DNA from: Polytrichum commune | Taxonomy: Eukaryota; Streptophyta; Polytrichopsida; Polytrichales; Polytrichaceae | Direction of reading: 5' to 3' | DNA: 64,000 bases | Assembly: GCA_950295325.1 (NCBI GenBank) | Contig: OX485806.1 | Location: 36,084,001 to 36,148,000 of the forward strand | Shown: positions 39,151 through 51,169 of the stretch, one piece after another | Numbering within the stretch: the stretch's first letter is position 1 | Layout: each line of letters starts with the position of its first letter | Notes under the pieces: model-generated | What the model saw: only the letters and a program-made list of their open reading frames with translations | What the model was told of the DNA's origin: nothing | Database searches by the model: none | Made by a program: the position numbers and the translations under genes

Positions 39151-42100
39151 TACAAAATTCAAACAAAATTGTGTCCAATGATACCAGAAACTCAATGTAG
39201 AAAAAAATGTTGAAACGAGAAGAAGAAAAAAATGTTGAAAACACAAAGAGAAAAAGTTGAAAGGAGAATAATCCTAAAAGATGCTAAACTTTCCATAAGA
39301 ATAAATATGGCTTCCTCCTCCACAGCGCAAAGACCTCAAACCATGTATTGCACACAAAATGGAAGTTTGAGCATCCTAAGTAAGTTGAAGAAGATTTGAA
39401 GCTGAAGAATATTGACAATAATAGGTGGAAAAGATTTGGGGAGTAAATTACAAAAAACCAAAGTAAATTACCCACCTAAGTTGCCGGTTGGGAACACATT
39501 CTTGGGAATGAAGGCTAGAGATACTAGTCTGAATTTTCAAATACCTCCTTCATTAATTGATTGCACATTGTGTAAGACATCAATTTTGTACGTTTCATCT
39601 TTACTTAGCCTAACCATTAACCACATTAAAGAGCAATATTTTTACTTTATGTTCATTTACCTTGCACCCGTCCACGGTCCCAAAGGGTATCATGATAGCA
39701 TTGTTACTTAATGTTATGTCTTTCAATTAGATCAAGAAATATATATTAACCTTTCTATTATAGAGGCCATTGCATAACTTTAAATAATTAAAATTTTTAT
39801 CACTATATTCTAGTCGAGCCGTATCGCATTTATCTTTCATCAACTTGAGATGCTACATAAAATCCATAATAGACTCATTTTTATTTTTTTCAATTGAGAC
39901 AATACAATAAAAATATCACATTGATTTTTATTAGTTTCAATTTTTTTACAAAAATGCATATTAAAAAGAAGACATGTAAAAAAAACAAACAGTAGGATTA
40001 GACCAAAGTCATTCAAAGGCCTTACCTTTCGAGGTAGAAGAAAACCAAAGTAAATATAACGGCAATCATTAGCTAAACTCATTATCACCGTATTAGAAAT
40101 ACTTTGTATGTGGGCCCGTGGGTTATGATTAGGAATTCCATCAAACAAAGAAAATAAAACCATATGAGTAGTGGGAGGAAGATCTACCGGTTGCACCACG
40201 GGTAAAGAGCTTGTGATGAACGTTATGAATGACAGATCCGATGGTGGAGAAATCATGGTAAAATCCAACGGCTCGTTTTTACATTGTTCTTCTCTTTAAT
40301 TTTTTTTTGAACAAGATTTTTTTTTAATAATTTAGTCACCCTACAATGACCTGATTAAGAACCACATATATAATTTTGATCCAATTATACCTTTTGAAAA
40401 TATAAAACTAAAATTTTACTCGACCATTAAGAATCAAATAACAAGGGGGATTTCGCAAAATTTTGCCTCTGTATATGACGATGTGCCACAACAATGCTGC
40501 ATATCCGTCTTTATCTTCCATAGTCTAATATTTTGTCTCATCCGAGTGTAAAGCTACAAAGTCGGTGTGAAGTTACAAAGTCAGCAATACCAAAGCAAAG
40601 ATTGTCTCACGTAAATGTTCTTAATTTTTACACCGAGTTTTACACCGAGTTGTAAATTTCTATTATATTAATGTTTCTGAAAAGAAGATTTTTATAGCTA
40701 TCTAAGCATATAAGATATTTTGGGATTGGACTTAAGAGCAAGATATAATAAGCTTTTAAGCTTTTTATTTTTTTTGGTCCAAGATCACTAACTAATGCAA
40801 TATTTTAATTATTTTAATTATAATTCACTAGAAAAAGAAGAGGGATAATAATGCAATTTTAATATAAAAATAAGAATTAAATCAACTATAAGAAATGTTT
40901 TTTATTAAACAATGATTACAACTTCACCATCTCTTAAGAAACACTATCATTCAAAATTATTAAGTAAATTAAGCAACAGATCATTCAATCAAAAGTGAAA
41001 TTGATCAAGGTCAGAAGCAATTGGTGTTATAGAATAACGAAAGTAGAAATGAAGAAGTTTGGGCCTCTAAGGTCCGAGCCCGAGAAGACAACTAAAATTG
41101 AAGAGAAAGAGATGATTCTAGGAAAATTATATGTCTTTTTAAATAAGCTTGTCTCACGCACCGGAGGGGGGGGGTGAGTTCTTCCGTTGTCTCTTGCTTC
41201 ACAACGTCTCACTTGCATTAGATCATCTCTTCAAAAAAAAAAAGTTGCCGTCAAATGTTTTTTTATCTAAGAATTTTATCAAATTTTCACTTGATAGTGT
41301 CAAAAATCATTGTTCAAAATGGATCTTATATTATGGAGGTGAATTGGCGAAGTCAAAAAGGTGTTTTCTACGCCGTTCGTTCTACTTGTTTGATCTTTTG
41401 ACATATTGTTACCTTGAATTTTTGGAATATCTTAGATTTTTAACTTCATCAACTACTTATTATTTGACTTCAGTTTAGTCAATCCTAAAAATAATGATGC
41501 AATGATTTTTTACGCTTATTATCTTAGCATTTTATTTACTAAATAACTTTCTAAATCTAAATGTCTCCAACCAATCTAATTTTTTTATATTAATCTATCT
41601 AACTCTTATATATTCCTACTACTAGGTTAATTGATAAATTAAAAAAATTAACTCTTCACACAATATATTAGTTAGAGTTTGACAAAATTGCCAGATCCAA
41701 TCAAACAATGATAATGCGTCAAGATTGTTACAAATGTTGTCACCTAGTATCGCATGCACACATATTCCTACAGTTTTACCTAAGGTAAATAAACATGTTT
41801 AGAATGGTATTTTTGTCCATGTACACAAATAGTGCCCATAGTGATTGTCTTAAAAAATGACATGAGTCGAGTTCACACTAGTGTCTAGTCACTAGATAAC
41901 CACTTTCCATAATTCCTCATTGGTCAAGAAATGAGTAGCCGTCCCACTTTGTTAACACTTGGTCAACTTGGATAAAAATGACCATGAACTTGTATTTAGG
42001 TAAATTTGGATATATTTTAGATTTTTAGATTTCTTTGGGCGGATTAATCAATACACTTTTGATATACCTAAAAGGGAGATATGTAAATCCTTAGTGATTC

Positions 42101-42267
42101 CTTGATGTGATGTTATTGAAATATGATGACAAAATAACATTTCTCATGCTAAATATATAAAAATAAAAGTTTAATAGTAAAAATACAATCAAAACAATTG
42201 CTATAATATTATCATAATCAATTATGCATATTTTATTGAAGGATCTTACCATACAATGCTATTGTAG
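39151..42267. other. Long stretch without recognised genes
   Basis: About 3.1 kb, AT-rich. It includes a copy of the short dispersed repeat at 41870-42000 (CACTAGTGTCTAGTCACTAG, GTCCCACTTTGT) and repeats of ACACCGAGTTTTACACCGAGT near 40635-40655. Frames such as 39840-40268 (minus) and 41149-41478 (plus) show no family pattern. A run of nine G at 41165-41173 is notable in so AT-rich a setting. Confidence 0.45.
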
Positions 42268-42400
42268 GACCTGGGGTGCACTACAATATCCCGTATGAAA
42301 CCACGTGAGTGAACAAAATGAGTATTTATTATGGGGTAGGCTTACAAAACATACATGAGCTTAGGGTATTACTTTGGTAAATTTTGTAAATATACATAGC
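42268..42400. mobile_element. Family II TIR element, one end only
   Basis: CTGGGGTGCACTACAATATC, then ACCACGTGAGTGAACAAAATGAGTATT, align with one end of the element at 43116-43871 (read inward from 43871) and with the left end at 8209. No partner end was found before 43108, so it is truncated or its other end has decayed. Confidence 0.6.
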
Positions 42401-43107
42401 CCATTTTTAATGTGATAAGAATTGTCAATTTACACATAGGGCCATTCCCTTATAACATGTAGGTAAGAAGTAACTCTTAGGCCTCTTCATTGAAAAAAAA
42501 AAAAAAAAAACATTTAAAAATTAAAAATTTGTAATTACTAATACACATATCTAATATGAAGACAACAAACAACTTCCCACTATGCGTTTGCCCATTCCCA
42601 GCCCACCTCCTTGCTTGTTGCTACGCTACCACATGCCTCACACCTGCCCATGTGAGATGTGCATGGTTGGAGAGTCATTCCTCCACGGCATGATGTCTAC
42701 ACCAAGTCCATCAAAATACTTTTATACTTTTGGGTGTGTGCTTTATTTTGTGTATTATCTTTTGTCAAGAAAGAATATGCTCATTTCAATTGACATATTT
42801 TCTACTTCTTTATAAAGACACATTTTAGTCATGCAAGAAAATGTCATATTATTCAAAAGTAGTATTCTTGGTGATGTGACATTTTGGTCTCAAATGTCAT
42901 ACTACTGAGGTTTTCCAAGAAAATGGTCCATTTCAATGTAAAATATCATCTTGCATACACAATGAAGATTTATAAGTATAAAAAACATTTTTATTAGAGA
43001 AACATGATCACAACGTCACACGATATGAAGTTTAAAATATATATATAGTCCCATGATGATGTCTTCACCATGTCCCACACTCGAAAGTAAGATTTTTATT
43101 ATATTAT
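42401..43107. other. No gene recognised
   Basis: AT-rich; poly(A) run near 42494-42511. A frame at 42582-42815 has no family pattern. Confidence 0.4.
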
Positions 43108-43115
43108 GATGATGT

Positions 43116-43871
43116 CTCGGGGGTGCACCTTTCATTAAAACCTAGAATCACGTGCGTTCACTGCATACTCTAAAAACCCCCTATATACAAGTTATTTTTT
43201 GTGAAATGAAGTAATACACATACAATTGCAACAATAAATATACAAGTGACAATATGTATACACACAAAACATCCATTCATATATAGTCATTAACATAAGT
43301 ATACAAATATACTTTTGAACAATAATCAACCCCTATAATATGTATAACAAAATATCCTAGCTTTCATAAGCAAAGTCGTTGAAAACTTTTTCATCTCCCG
43401 GATGTAACTCATAAACATTTGATTCACCAATATATGTCATTGTAGCCAATGCAATTATTGTCTCTAAATCTACCATCAAATGATCAGTAAGATCATATGT
43501 CCACTTGTTGTTAGCCCCGTTTTGATACCAACATAAACCAATCTCCACGTTTGATGAACGGTCCATCAAGTCAATTGGATCCCTATACTCCACCCAACGA
43601 TTACCAAACTTCCTCTGCATCCTATAAACTCTCCCAACAAACCAAACCTTATGAAAACTTATCCAATATGAAAACTTATGATATGTAGTATAGTAACAAT
43701 ACCATACAAGTACAATTATTGTATGTTTTTTAAAGGCCTTCCATACATGTACGTAACTATAAATTATAACATGTATACCATATGTATACGTAATACGGCA
43801 AGGTCCAAATCAATACCCCTCCTGTGCACTCACGTATACTCGTACATGTTTAGTACAGTGCACCCCCCGAG
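43116..43871. mobile_element. Family II TIR element, 756 bp, with internal ORF
   Basis: The ends CTCGGGGGTGCACCTTTCA and (complement of 43871) CCTCGGGGGGTGCACTGTAC are flanked by an 8-bp TSD GATGATGT (43108-43115 and 43872-43879). From the left end inward, TTCATTAAAACCTAGAATCA followed by CGTGCGT matches the right end of the 8209-8704 element, and the other end matches its left. It carries an 88-codon minus-strand frame absent from the shorter member. Confidence 0.85.
43357..43620 (-). CDS. ORF carried inside the family II element, unknown
   Basis: The frame encodes MQRKFGNRWVEYRDPIDLMD, RSSNVEIGLCWYQNGANNKW, TYDLTDHLMVDLETIIALAT and an acidic end HPGDEKVFNDFAYES, with normal amino-acid variety and an ATG start; it may also be the last exon of a longer gene. 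It lies wholly between the two ends of the element. It could be a captured host exon or the last remnant of an element gene. I recognise no family. Confidence 0.4.
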   Translation of the reverse strand: MQRKFGNRWVEYRDPIDLMDRSSNVEIGLCWYQNGANNKWTYDLTDHLMVDLETIIALATMTYIGESNVYELHPGDEKVFNDFAYES

Positions 43872-43954
43872 GATGATGTTTGTTGATGTTGGAAATTGAC
43901 ATCATGTATAATTTATCCATAAAAGATTTCATGTTCGTCACAACTATGACCATT

Positions 43955-44001
43955 CCAAGAGAGTACTAAGAGAGTACTAAGAGAGTACTAAGAGAGTACC
44001 C
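43955..44001. repeat. 11-bp tandem repeat AGAGAGTACTA, four units
   Basis: AAGAGAGTACT recurs four times in a row without change, ending in ACCC. A simple minisatellite. Confidence 0.92.
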
Positions 44002-44663
44002 ATTCCAAAAGCTTCTTAAAGTAAAGTTTGAATGAAGTAATTATTCCATGATCCAAGGGTTGTACCAAAATTGTTTACAGCAAGAGCAAAAGTGAGGCAA
44101 CTTAATTGAACAATTGAGAGAAAGATTCAAATATTCACATAATGATTCCAAAGAGCAAACTACTCCAACAATGGCTAGCGAGGCACAAGGTGTGACAACC
44201 AATGTATTGTCATCAAATCCTATGCAAGAAATTTAATTGGAAATCAACATGGTAGCCACCACTCTATGTCCACAAATTCTCTAATTGATCCAAATATAAA
44301 CATTGATCATAGTCATTTCACTGATGTAGATATTTTGTCATGAACTAATATTTTCAATGCGCCAATTACTGAAAGTGACATGCTGCAAACTACCCAACAT
44401 GATAATGGTATTGATGGTAATGTAGCCACTACTTATTTTGGTTACCAACCTCCCCTTCCTTTTGCAATGTCCTCAAACTCTACAAGAGATTGAGGTCCCA
44501 TATGTTGCCAAAGGTCAAAGCTACATTGAACATGAAAGCATTATACTCCAATATATTTTGGAGCACCCAAATGAACAAGGACATATTGGACCTAAATGCA
44601 ATATCATTGATTGGGAGGCTTTTGCAAGGAGATGGGAATATCACTATAAAGTTTAAAGGAGCC
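44002..44663. other. No gene recognised
   Basis: Frames at 44438-44656 and 44490-44708 overlap in two phases; one reads PQTLQEIEVPYVAKGQSYIE, but no family is recognised and the element at 44664 interrupts it. Confidence 0.4.
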
Positions 44664-45539
44664 CACGGGGAGGTCACTGGTGAAAATCGTAGAAACAATG
44701 TGCGATAAATAATATGGTCTAATATATTCATTGTAGGTAAATTTTGCAAAAAAAAAAGTACATATAATATAGAGGGTTTTAAAATAATGAAACATGTTTA
44801 CATGTAAAATATCATCACATATAATGGCCTCTTTTATCTAGTCAGTACATGTAAAATAGCGTGGAAACAATTACTAGGGGTAGCGGGTCTATGCTAGTGG
44901 ATGCAAAAAGACAAATTTATGTTGAAAATGCTTGGATGGACGACTTTGCACGTTGGCTTGCTTGAACATTATTGAACCAATGATTCCAATGTGGAGTTAA
45001 TGGTCTCTACCCACGTGCCAGGAGGGAAAATTTTGGCGCTTTGTTTGACTTTATTTCATAATCTAAGACAATGCTTCAGTTGCATGCCTTTGCCTTAGGT
45101 TTATTCTTTTGATTCAATTCATGTGAGTTTAGCATTATAGTTGAACTTCATAATTCATGATTGTAAGAAGAGATATGTCCTTCGTGAAAAAAAAATTCGC
45201 TTACAATATCAAAAAAAAATGGGGGTGTATGAAATAAAATGCGGTTTAAGAAAAAAATGGACAACAATTAGGCTCCGAGAAAAACAATTGGGGTAAAGTA
45301 AAAAAAATTGGTTACTTGGAATATAAGGAAAAAATGAAATATAAATAAAATAGGGTATTTTTAAATGATTCCACCAAAAAATTATAATGACTAATAGGGT
45401 GCATTGAAATACAAGCATTTACCTTTATTTTGAAAAACACCATACCTTATAATATTTTTTGCAAGGTAAATAGCCCCCTGATAAATAAATCTTGAGTGCA
45501 CATGTATGCATTAATTAAAGAGGGAGTGACCTCCCCGTG
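44664..45539. mobile_element. Family I TIR element, 876 bp
   Basis: Ends are CACGGGGAGGTCACT and AGTGACCTCCCCGTG, with an 8-bp TSD AAGGAGCC (44656-44663 and 45540-45547). It is non-coding and AT-rich, with several T- and A-runs. The first 240 bases reappear at 45577-45830. Confidence 0.88.
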
Positions 45540-45576
45540 AAGGAGCCATGGAAATTTGGACTAATTCACTCTCCGG

Positions 45577-45830
45577 GAGGTCACTAGCGAAAATCGTAGA
45601 AACAAGGTGCGATAAAAAATAGGGTCTAATATATTCATTGTGGATAAAATTTACAAAAAAAAACGTACATATAATATAGGGGGTTTTAAAATAATGAAAC
45701 ATGTTTACATGCAAAATATCATCACACATAATGGCTTCTTTTATCTAGTCAATAGATATAAAATAGCATGGAAACAATTACTAGGGGTGGCAGGTCTAGG
45801 GTAGGGTCTGTGCTAGTAAATGAAAAGAGG
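45577..45830 (+). mobile_element. Family I element, 5' fragment
   Basis: GGGAGGTCACTAGCGAAAAT, GTAGAAACAA, GTACATATAATATAG and AAACAATTACTAGGGGT repeat the left 240 bases of the neighbouring element at 44664 in the same orientation, with few differences. No right end follows, so it is a truncated or rearranged copy 38 bases beyond the intact one. Confidence 0.8.
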
Positions 45831-46430
45831 TAATTTTTAGCCAAATTTTTTTAGCATGTAATGTACTTTTCTATCATCCAGTAAAACGTATGAGAGTAGT
45901 ATGCATCTCACCCGTTGCTTGTTTTGGTTGACTAGACAATAAAACCAACTCCAACAACCGTCAATCAATCTACATAGATTATGGTAAATAATGTGTATCC
46001 ATAATATTGTCCCAAATGTTTTTTTAGTGTGGAAATAAGTTCTATGGTGCAACCCAAAGTTCTTATCAGAAAGAATGTAATGAGATGGAAACACCACAAA
46101 GCTACAAAGGACAGAACATCAGTAAATTACATAGACATCCACATGCAATGATTCATTGTGTCCTTGGGAACACGAGTAAAAGTAAGTTCAATCAATATCC
46201 TTCATGCATACTATGTTTTGGTAGTGCAATGTAGGTAAACTTAACCATGAATGCAAGACCATAGGGGGCGAGAGAGAATAATTGCATATGAGTGTACCTC
46301 TGATTCATCCAACACAAATGCCTTGAAATAGTATTGTAGGTTGAAGGTTGCTTATAGTAAATATTTGTTTTCGTTGGAATCAATTTGAAAGACCATGAAA
46401 TAGTGTAACACCACATCTCTGAACTAAAAC
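45831..46430. other. No gene recognised
   Basis: No coding pattern or repeat ends seen. Confidence 0.4.
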
Positions 46431-47170
46431 CATGCCCACACTTATTGGTGGGCATAGCTAGTGGACGGCTCACGGGTAGATCACTTAGTGCATTTTAAAA
46501 ACGACATGCGGCATAATATAGAGAGGATTAAAATCAGTTGAAATAAAAATTATAAAGGAATTCCAAATAATGAAGGGGCCATTAAATGTAGACAATCCCA
46601 TTATAAGTAAGTTAGATGGACATAAAACGTGGGCCATTATTTTTTGTAAAATTAATATAGGGGCTGAAGATAAGGATCCTAGAAGGTATGTTTAGTATGG
46701 TATGTAAATGGGTTTAGGACTCACGGGGATGGATGATAATTTGGATTTCCGTCTGTCCAAAAATGGATGAAAAGGGAACACGCCGTCGTTGGAGTTGTCT
46801 TCCCCACGCTTTTATTACTTAAAAGGAATATAGAGTACAAAAAATTGCAGTGATTTGGACAATACAAGTAATGGAAGGGTGCAAACAAATGGGCCATTTT
46901 TAAAATTTAAGTAATTATAGCGCTTTAATTCAACCCTTGAAGGTAAATAGCCTCAAAACAAAAAACCCCCAGCTGCACGTGGTGCACAAAAATGCCTTAG
47001 AGTGATCTACCCGTGGGACGGCTCCCACCAGTAGAGGGCATCCTATCATTCATTTTCAATCAACAATGGATGTAATTTACTCACGTTTTGAGTGCTCGTT
47101 GGCTAAAGACAACGATAAAATACCCCCTACCCGTGGAAGCCGTTCATTGGTTATGCCCACCAAGAAGTGT
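46431..47170. repeat. Small palindromic element split by a family I insertion
   Basis: GGTGGGCATAGCTAGTGGAC at 46448 is complemented, with a few mismatches, by the sequence ending TGGTTATGCCCACC near 47161; the pairing extends outward through CACACTT / AAGTGTG. Without the family I insert (46471-47015 plus one TSD) the two arms lie about 110 bases apart, so the host structure is a roughly 200-bp inverted repeat. Confidence 0.6.
46471..47015. mobile_element. Family I TIR element, 545 bp
   Basis: Ends are CACGGGTAGATCACT and AGTGATCTACCCGTG, with an 8-bp TSD GGACGGCT (46463-46470 and 47016-47023). It is almost identical, in reverse, to 63233-63729 apart from a block of about 50 bases in the middle that the other copy lacks. 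Both copies must therefore be recent. Confidence 0.92.
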
Positions 47171-47484
47171 GAGCAAGACATAAATCAACCACAAACCTAT
47201 AAGCAATAAGTTTTTAACATGGACGGATGAGAAACACACTTGCATGCAACAATTCCCTTTTGTTGGTCATAGTTAAGCATGTTCATACATTTATAGGTGG
47301 GTGCATAGGTTCACATGGGTGGGTGTATAGGTTGATAGGTGGGTAGCCTCCCGTACCCTAATAAGCGTCCACAAGAACAAGAATACCAACACTAGAAGGA
47401 AGGGACCAAGGTGGACCTATTGTTGAAGACCTACTCATGCAAAGCGTCCCCATCCATGTGGCAGGGTTTGGGAGATTTTTGAGC
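47171..47484. other. No gene recognised
   Basis: Contains a short repeat GGTGGGTG(C/T)ATAGGTT(C/G)A at 47295-47340; otherwise featureless. Confidence 0.4.
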
Positions 47485-48205
47485 TCAACCAGTTAAAATC
47501 CGCCCCTTCACAACTTCTACCGGTTTTTTCAGGATTTGACTGGTTATAAACTTGTTGCCATTAATTTGGACCGGCCAATATCCTATATTTTTTTTCAAGT
47601 GCCGGCTAATTTCCTCTTCATTGTAATGACAACCGGCCAAAAACTTGGGCATTGATAAGTAAGCCATTTCCAATGTAGCAAAATTATATCTATAACCAAC
47701 ATACATCATTTAACAACAACGTCCAAAGAACATATCAACATACAACATTAATATGTAATGATATCAACATCCAACAACAATGATCAACAATTTATCCATA
47801 GCATGAGTTGAACCTAAAATAACCCATCAACCGGTTGATGGCTGTGGATTCACTCTTCTATCGTACCTAGGTCTTAAAACCTCATATTAGATTTGAGGCC
47901 ACAACATGATAAAAGATTAATCTAACATACCATACTATATACAAAATGGAAATTCATCAACTGTTGGGTCAAAATCAACAATATCATCTTCACCTTCAAG
48001 AGGAAAACGCCCTGTAGGTATCTATGTGGATGTGAACACAACCATCTAAACTTTGTAGAGTTCCTCCATAAAGCTATGGTTTCCATTAGTACGTTATCAA
48101 GATCACCACGAAGATCTTCCATAGACACACTCATATTACATTCTAAATGCTAGTTGTCAACAATGAAATGCAATAATGAAGTAAAAGCTTCGTTGTCTGC
48201 CATTC
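47485..48205 (-). pseudogene. Possible transposon coding remnants with repeat E, copy 2
   Basis: On the minus strand a frame starts MADNEAFTSLLHFIVDN near 48203, breaks at a stop and continues CNMSVSMEDLRGDLDNVLME and RWLCSHPHRYLQG, followed by non-coding sequence matching repeat E (47990-47695), then a second frame (47709-47485) with FLAGCHYNEEEISRHLKKNI and GYWPVQINGNKF. The arrangement looks like two exons or genes of an unidentified element. The E block gives the unoccupied counterpart of the foldback site at 27431. Confidence 0.4.
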
Positions 48206-48943
48206 ACCAAATCACTACAAGCCTACAACGAACACATGACCTAAACCATAGAACCAGATGATATCCGGCCTTAGATGAATCAAACCAGATGAAATCCGCC
48301 TATTTCATAATTCATCTGGGTAAAAATCCTCGATCTCAAAATGGTTGTTGGTTGAAATCCGTTTTTTCTTTTTTCTTTTTCTTATTTTTGTGAAAGCACC
48401 AATTTCACATCCTCCACTTTCCCAATTCAACCGGACTTTTCACAAAACAACCGGCCACCATTACACTAAATACTGGTTCTCCCCGGACATTGCCGTGTGG
48501 TTGCAGGCAGAGTAATGTATCGAGGGACAAGGTGATCCTGACCGTCCGTTTTGCTCGTGGTCACGATCCGATCCTAAAAGCACACATCGAACAGTCGACC
48601 CCAATCGATCAAACCAACCATTGGATTGGAGAAGATGGAGCCTGAATGGGGGGATTTATTTTGCACCAGAACTACATACATATTGTCTGCTATTGAGAGC
48701 CAACTTACTTGCCTTATGGTGAGGGTCCTATATTTACAAGCTTGAGCAAATTAATAAAGCTTTGAGAGCTAGGAGACTCGGTCTTCTCATTGGTGGGAGT
48801 GTCTGGGTCTACGTCGGATATTCCACTTTATCCCTTTCCACATGAGCTCCCACTGCAAGATGGAAATTTACTCAAAACTTTGCACGAGGACACATCCATG
48901 CCTAACTAACAACTCATAGCTCTTGACCTGCAACTTACAACTA
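48206..48943. other. No gene recognised
   Basis: Contains recurring AACCGG/CCGGTT-type words near 48420-48490 and repeated CCAGATGA(A/T)ATCC(G/C)GCC near 48255-48300, but no defined element. Confidence 0.4.
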
Positions 48944-49095
48944 CACTAAAGATGATATTTAATGTTAGATACACTAAATACGAACGCATACACTAAATAT
49001 CACTAACCCTATGAAAGTAAGTAACATTAACCGTGAATTCAAACACTAAATTTCAACTATAGTAATATGTGGAAGTTACATGCACGAATTTAGTG
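48944..49095. mobile_element. CACTA-like miniature element, 152 bp
   Basis: It begins CACTAAAGATG and ends ATTTAGTG and aligns along its length with the inverse of 23261-23417. Internal ACACTAAAT motifs recur. Flanking triplets (CTA and TTA) differ by one base. Confidence 0.6.
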
Positions 49096-49194
49096 TTAGA
49101 TATTTTCTGGAGCTGGAGACTAACCCTAAAATGTTCATAGTCTCCTGTTTATACTATGAAGTGAAGAGCAAGACACAATCTACAACTTCAATAC

Positions 49195-51100
49195 TTAAAT
49201 CAACTGCCTCACTCTCCCAATGGCCTGCATCACCTTAGCAGCAATACTTCTCAGAAAAGTCTGGATAAATGTCCTAAAAACCGTTTCAATATGACTTCTA
49301 AGATCTTCATGGTGTTTAAGACCAAGTGAGAAAAAGATGGAAACTGGAAGAGTATCAGCAGTTTGCAGAGAATAAAACCTGCAAGTGTTCTGAAATGTGA
49401 ATAATATTCTTCAACTTTGTAGTCTCTCTCACTGGCTTGAATGCCAATCTTGAATCTCTGGAATTTCCAAGAAAGTCTCATATTTCAGGATCAGAATGGC
49501 CTGAGATAGTACGTGATTCGAACACATCCAAGGAGTATTTGCCAAGTAGCCGTCCTGCAGTGTATGCTTATATCAGACCACATCAAGGTGCAAGTAAAGG
49601 CATAATTTGCTGTTTCCACAAAATGGCTACTCTGGATCTCAAACTTTATTGTGCACATAAAAAGACGTCATGGCTTAAATATCTAGGTCCAACTCTCAAC
49701 ATGATGGCCTTGAGAACTTTTTATATTTGGTCTAAAAGAAAATTTTCATTTGCAACAATGAACTTTGAAGTCATAGGTTTCTTTTAATGATCAAGGCGCA
49801 TATCTTGAGGTAAGTGAACATAGCTGATTATCACAATTGAGGTTACAGAAAAAAACAGTTCCACAGAGAGAAACTAAATCACAGATAAAGAGAACAGGAC
49901 TCACTTAAAAAATACTCGATAGGTAGCAAGTTCAGCTGTATCTGAGCAAGCAGAATAAAATACCCCCAACAAAATGGCAGCACAATGAGTCAGAACCAGC
50001 AGAATGGTTTGTCCACCAACAATTAAAGAGCTAACAATGAATCATGCAGTGAAATAGAATGAATATGCAGACAGTAAATATGAAGGTGGGGAAGTGAGAC
50101 CCTTCAAAAGCTGACCTTTTGAAACAGAAGGACTGAGTCCTCACGAAGTGGGCCTTGTTCTCGATTTTCATACCATAATAACAATGCTTCACATAACTGC
50201 CTTTCACTGCACAAGACATTGAGATGTAAAAGCATAATTAGTAATAATAGAACATGATAAACAACCAATAGAGTGCCAACAATCAAAATGGTGTCCATCT
50301 TCTTCCAAGGATAGGAGCCCTTAAGTCTTCAATGAACCATGCAGCAAAAGATTCACAGCAATTTGTATCTACCTTGGAACGGTGAGCTCGGGATGGTCAA
50401 TGCTTGCCTTGAAAAGATGAAAAGGCAAATCTACAAAAATTTCACTTAGAGCTGCCTCAGCCTGAAATGTTGACAAGTATATGTGCACATGTGAGATTTC
50501 TTTTACGACACTAGTCATCAATATGATTTTTCACAAGAGATAGGTTGCAGCCCAATCACTCATCCAAAGATCTATTAACTACTTACAAAAGGATTAAGAG
50601 ATAAGAAATTACTTTAATTGCATGGCCCAGCCTTCGAAGAGTCATATTCGAAATGGTGTGATACAAGAGGAAGTAGGGCTGGGTTAACAAAAATGTCGTG
50701 ATCGGGACCTGAAAAGATGCATAGTCATTATCAGAAAATTTGAGTTGGCCCTTGTCAACCTTCAACGCCCATAAAGCATAATTCATCTTAGCTAATCATC
50801 CTTCGTTTGCATTCACACCAACTAGAAAATCAATCAATTACTGTGGTGTTTGGCAGCCACCAATTAGTTGATTGATTCCAAATTTGCAATCACATTGGGT
50901 TCCACGAAACATGCAGTCTGCGTTGGGAGGGTTGGCTTCTGAAAGACATAGAAGCACCTGCATGCCCAAGTACAGGAAACCATCAATTTAAAATAATCTG
51001 AAGATAGCCATTCTTGATTTAACCTCGGGTGTTTGATTATACTTACATGATTGATTTTGTGTAGGAGGGAGGTGAAGTTGACCACAGACAATTTTCATGG
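49195..51100 (-). pseudogene. Host-gene fragments: BACK-like domain exons and a terminal exon
   Basis: Minus-strand exons with proper GT...AG borders are visible: 50461-50373 (AEAALSEIFVDLPFHLFKAS, HPELTVP) and 50206-50116 (ERQLCEALLLWYENREQGPL, DSVLLFQK). Their lengths, 89 and 91, sum to a multiple of three. Together they read like a BACK domain (F..LPF..L, HPELTV.SE..LCEALL.W), the helical partner of BTB domains in Cullin-3 adaptors. Upstream, SVVNFTSLLHKINH ends at a GTAAGT donor (51047), and VLLCLSEANPPNADCMFRG follows an acceptor at 50957. A possible last exon at 49389-49195 (FYSLQTADTLPVSIFFSLGL, EDLRSHIETVFRTFIQTFL) ends in TAA. No BTB domain or start is seen, so this is a partial or captured gene. 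The BACK call is by pattern. Confidence 0.45.
50613..50708 (-). pseudogene. CPI1: Single exon of cycloeucalenol cycloisomerase
   Basis: The 96-base exon (acceptor TTTTCAG before 50708, donor GTAATT after 50613) encodes 32 residues: VPITTFLLTQPYFLLYHTIS then NMTLRRLGHAIK. Plant cycloeucalenol cycloisomerase has the same segment, VPHTTFFLTHVCFLFYHVAS then NITLRRLRHS. That membrane enzyme opens the cyclopropane ring of cycloeucalenol in sterol synthesis. No other part of the protein was found nearby. It lies between BACK-like exons, on the same strand and in a compatible phase, so it looks like a captured exon rather than a gene. Confidence 0.7.
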
Positions 51101-51169
51101 AGAAGTGAGGACGTTGTGAATATTAACCTGAGATTTTAAATGGATCGCGGTGCAGGTGCCCCGCCAATC

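Noticed and set aside
44438-44708. Overlapping frames upstream of the family I element
   Set aside because: Two phases share the same DNA and neither shows a family motif.
49437-49787. Plus-strand frame with SEWPEIVRDSNTSKEY
   Set aside because: Composition is plausible, but the surrounding exons with splice borders are on the minus strand and no family was recognised.
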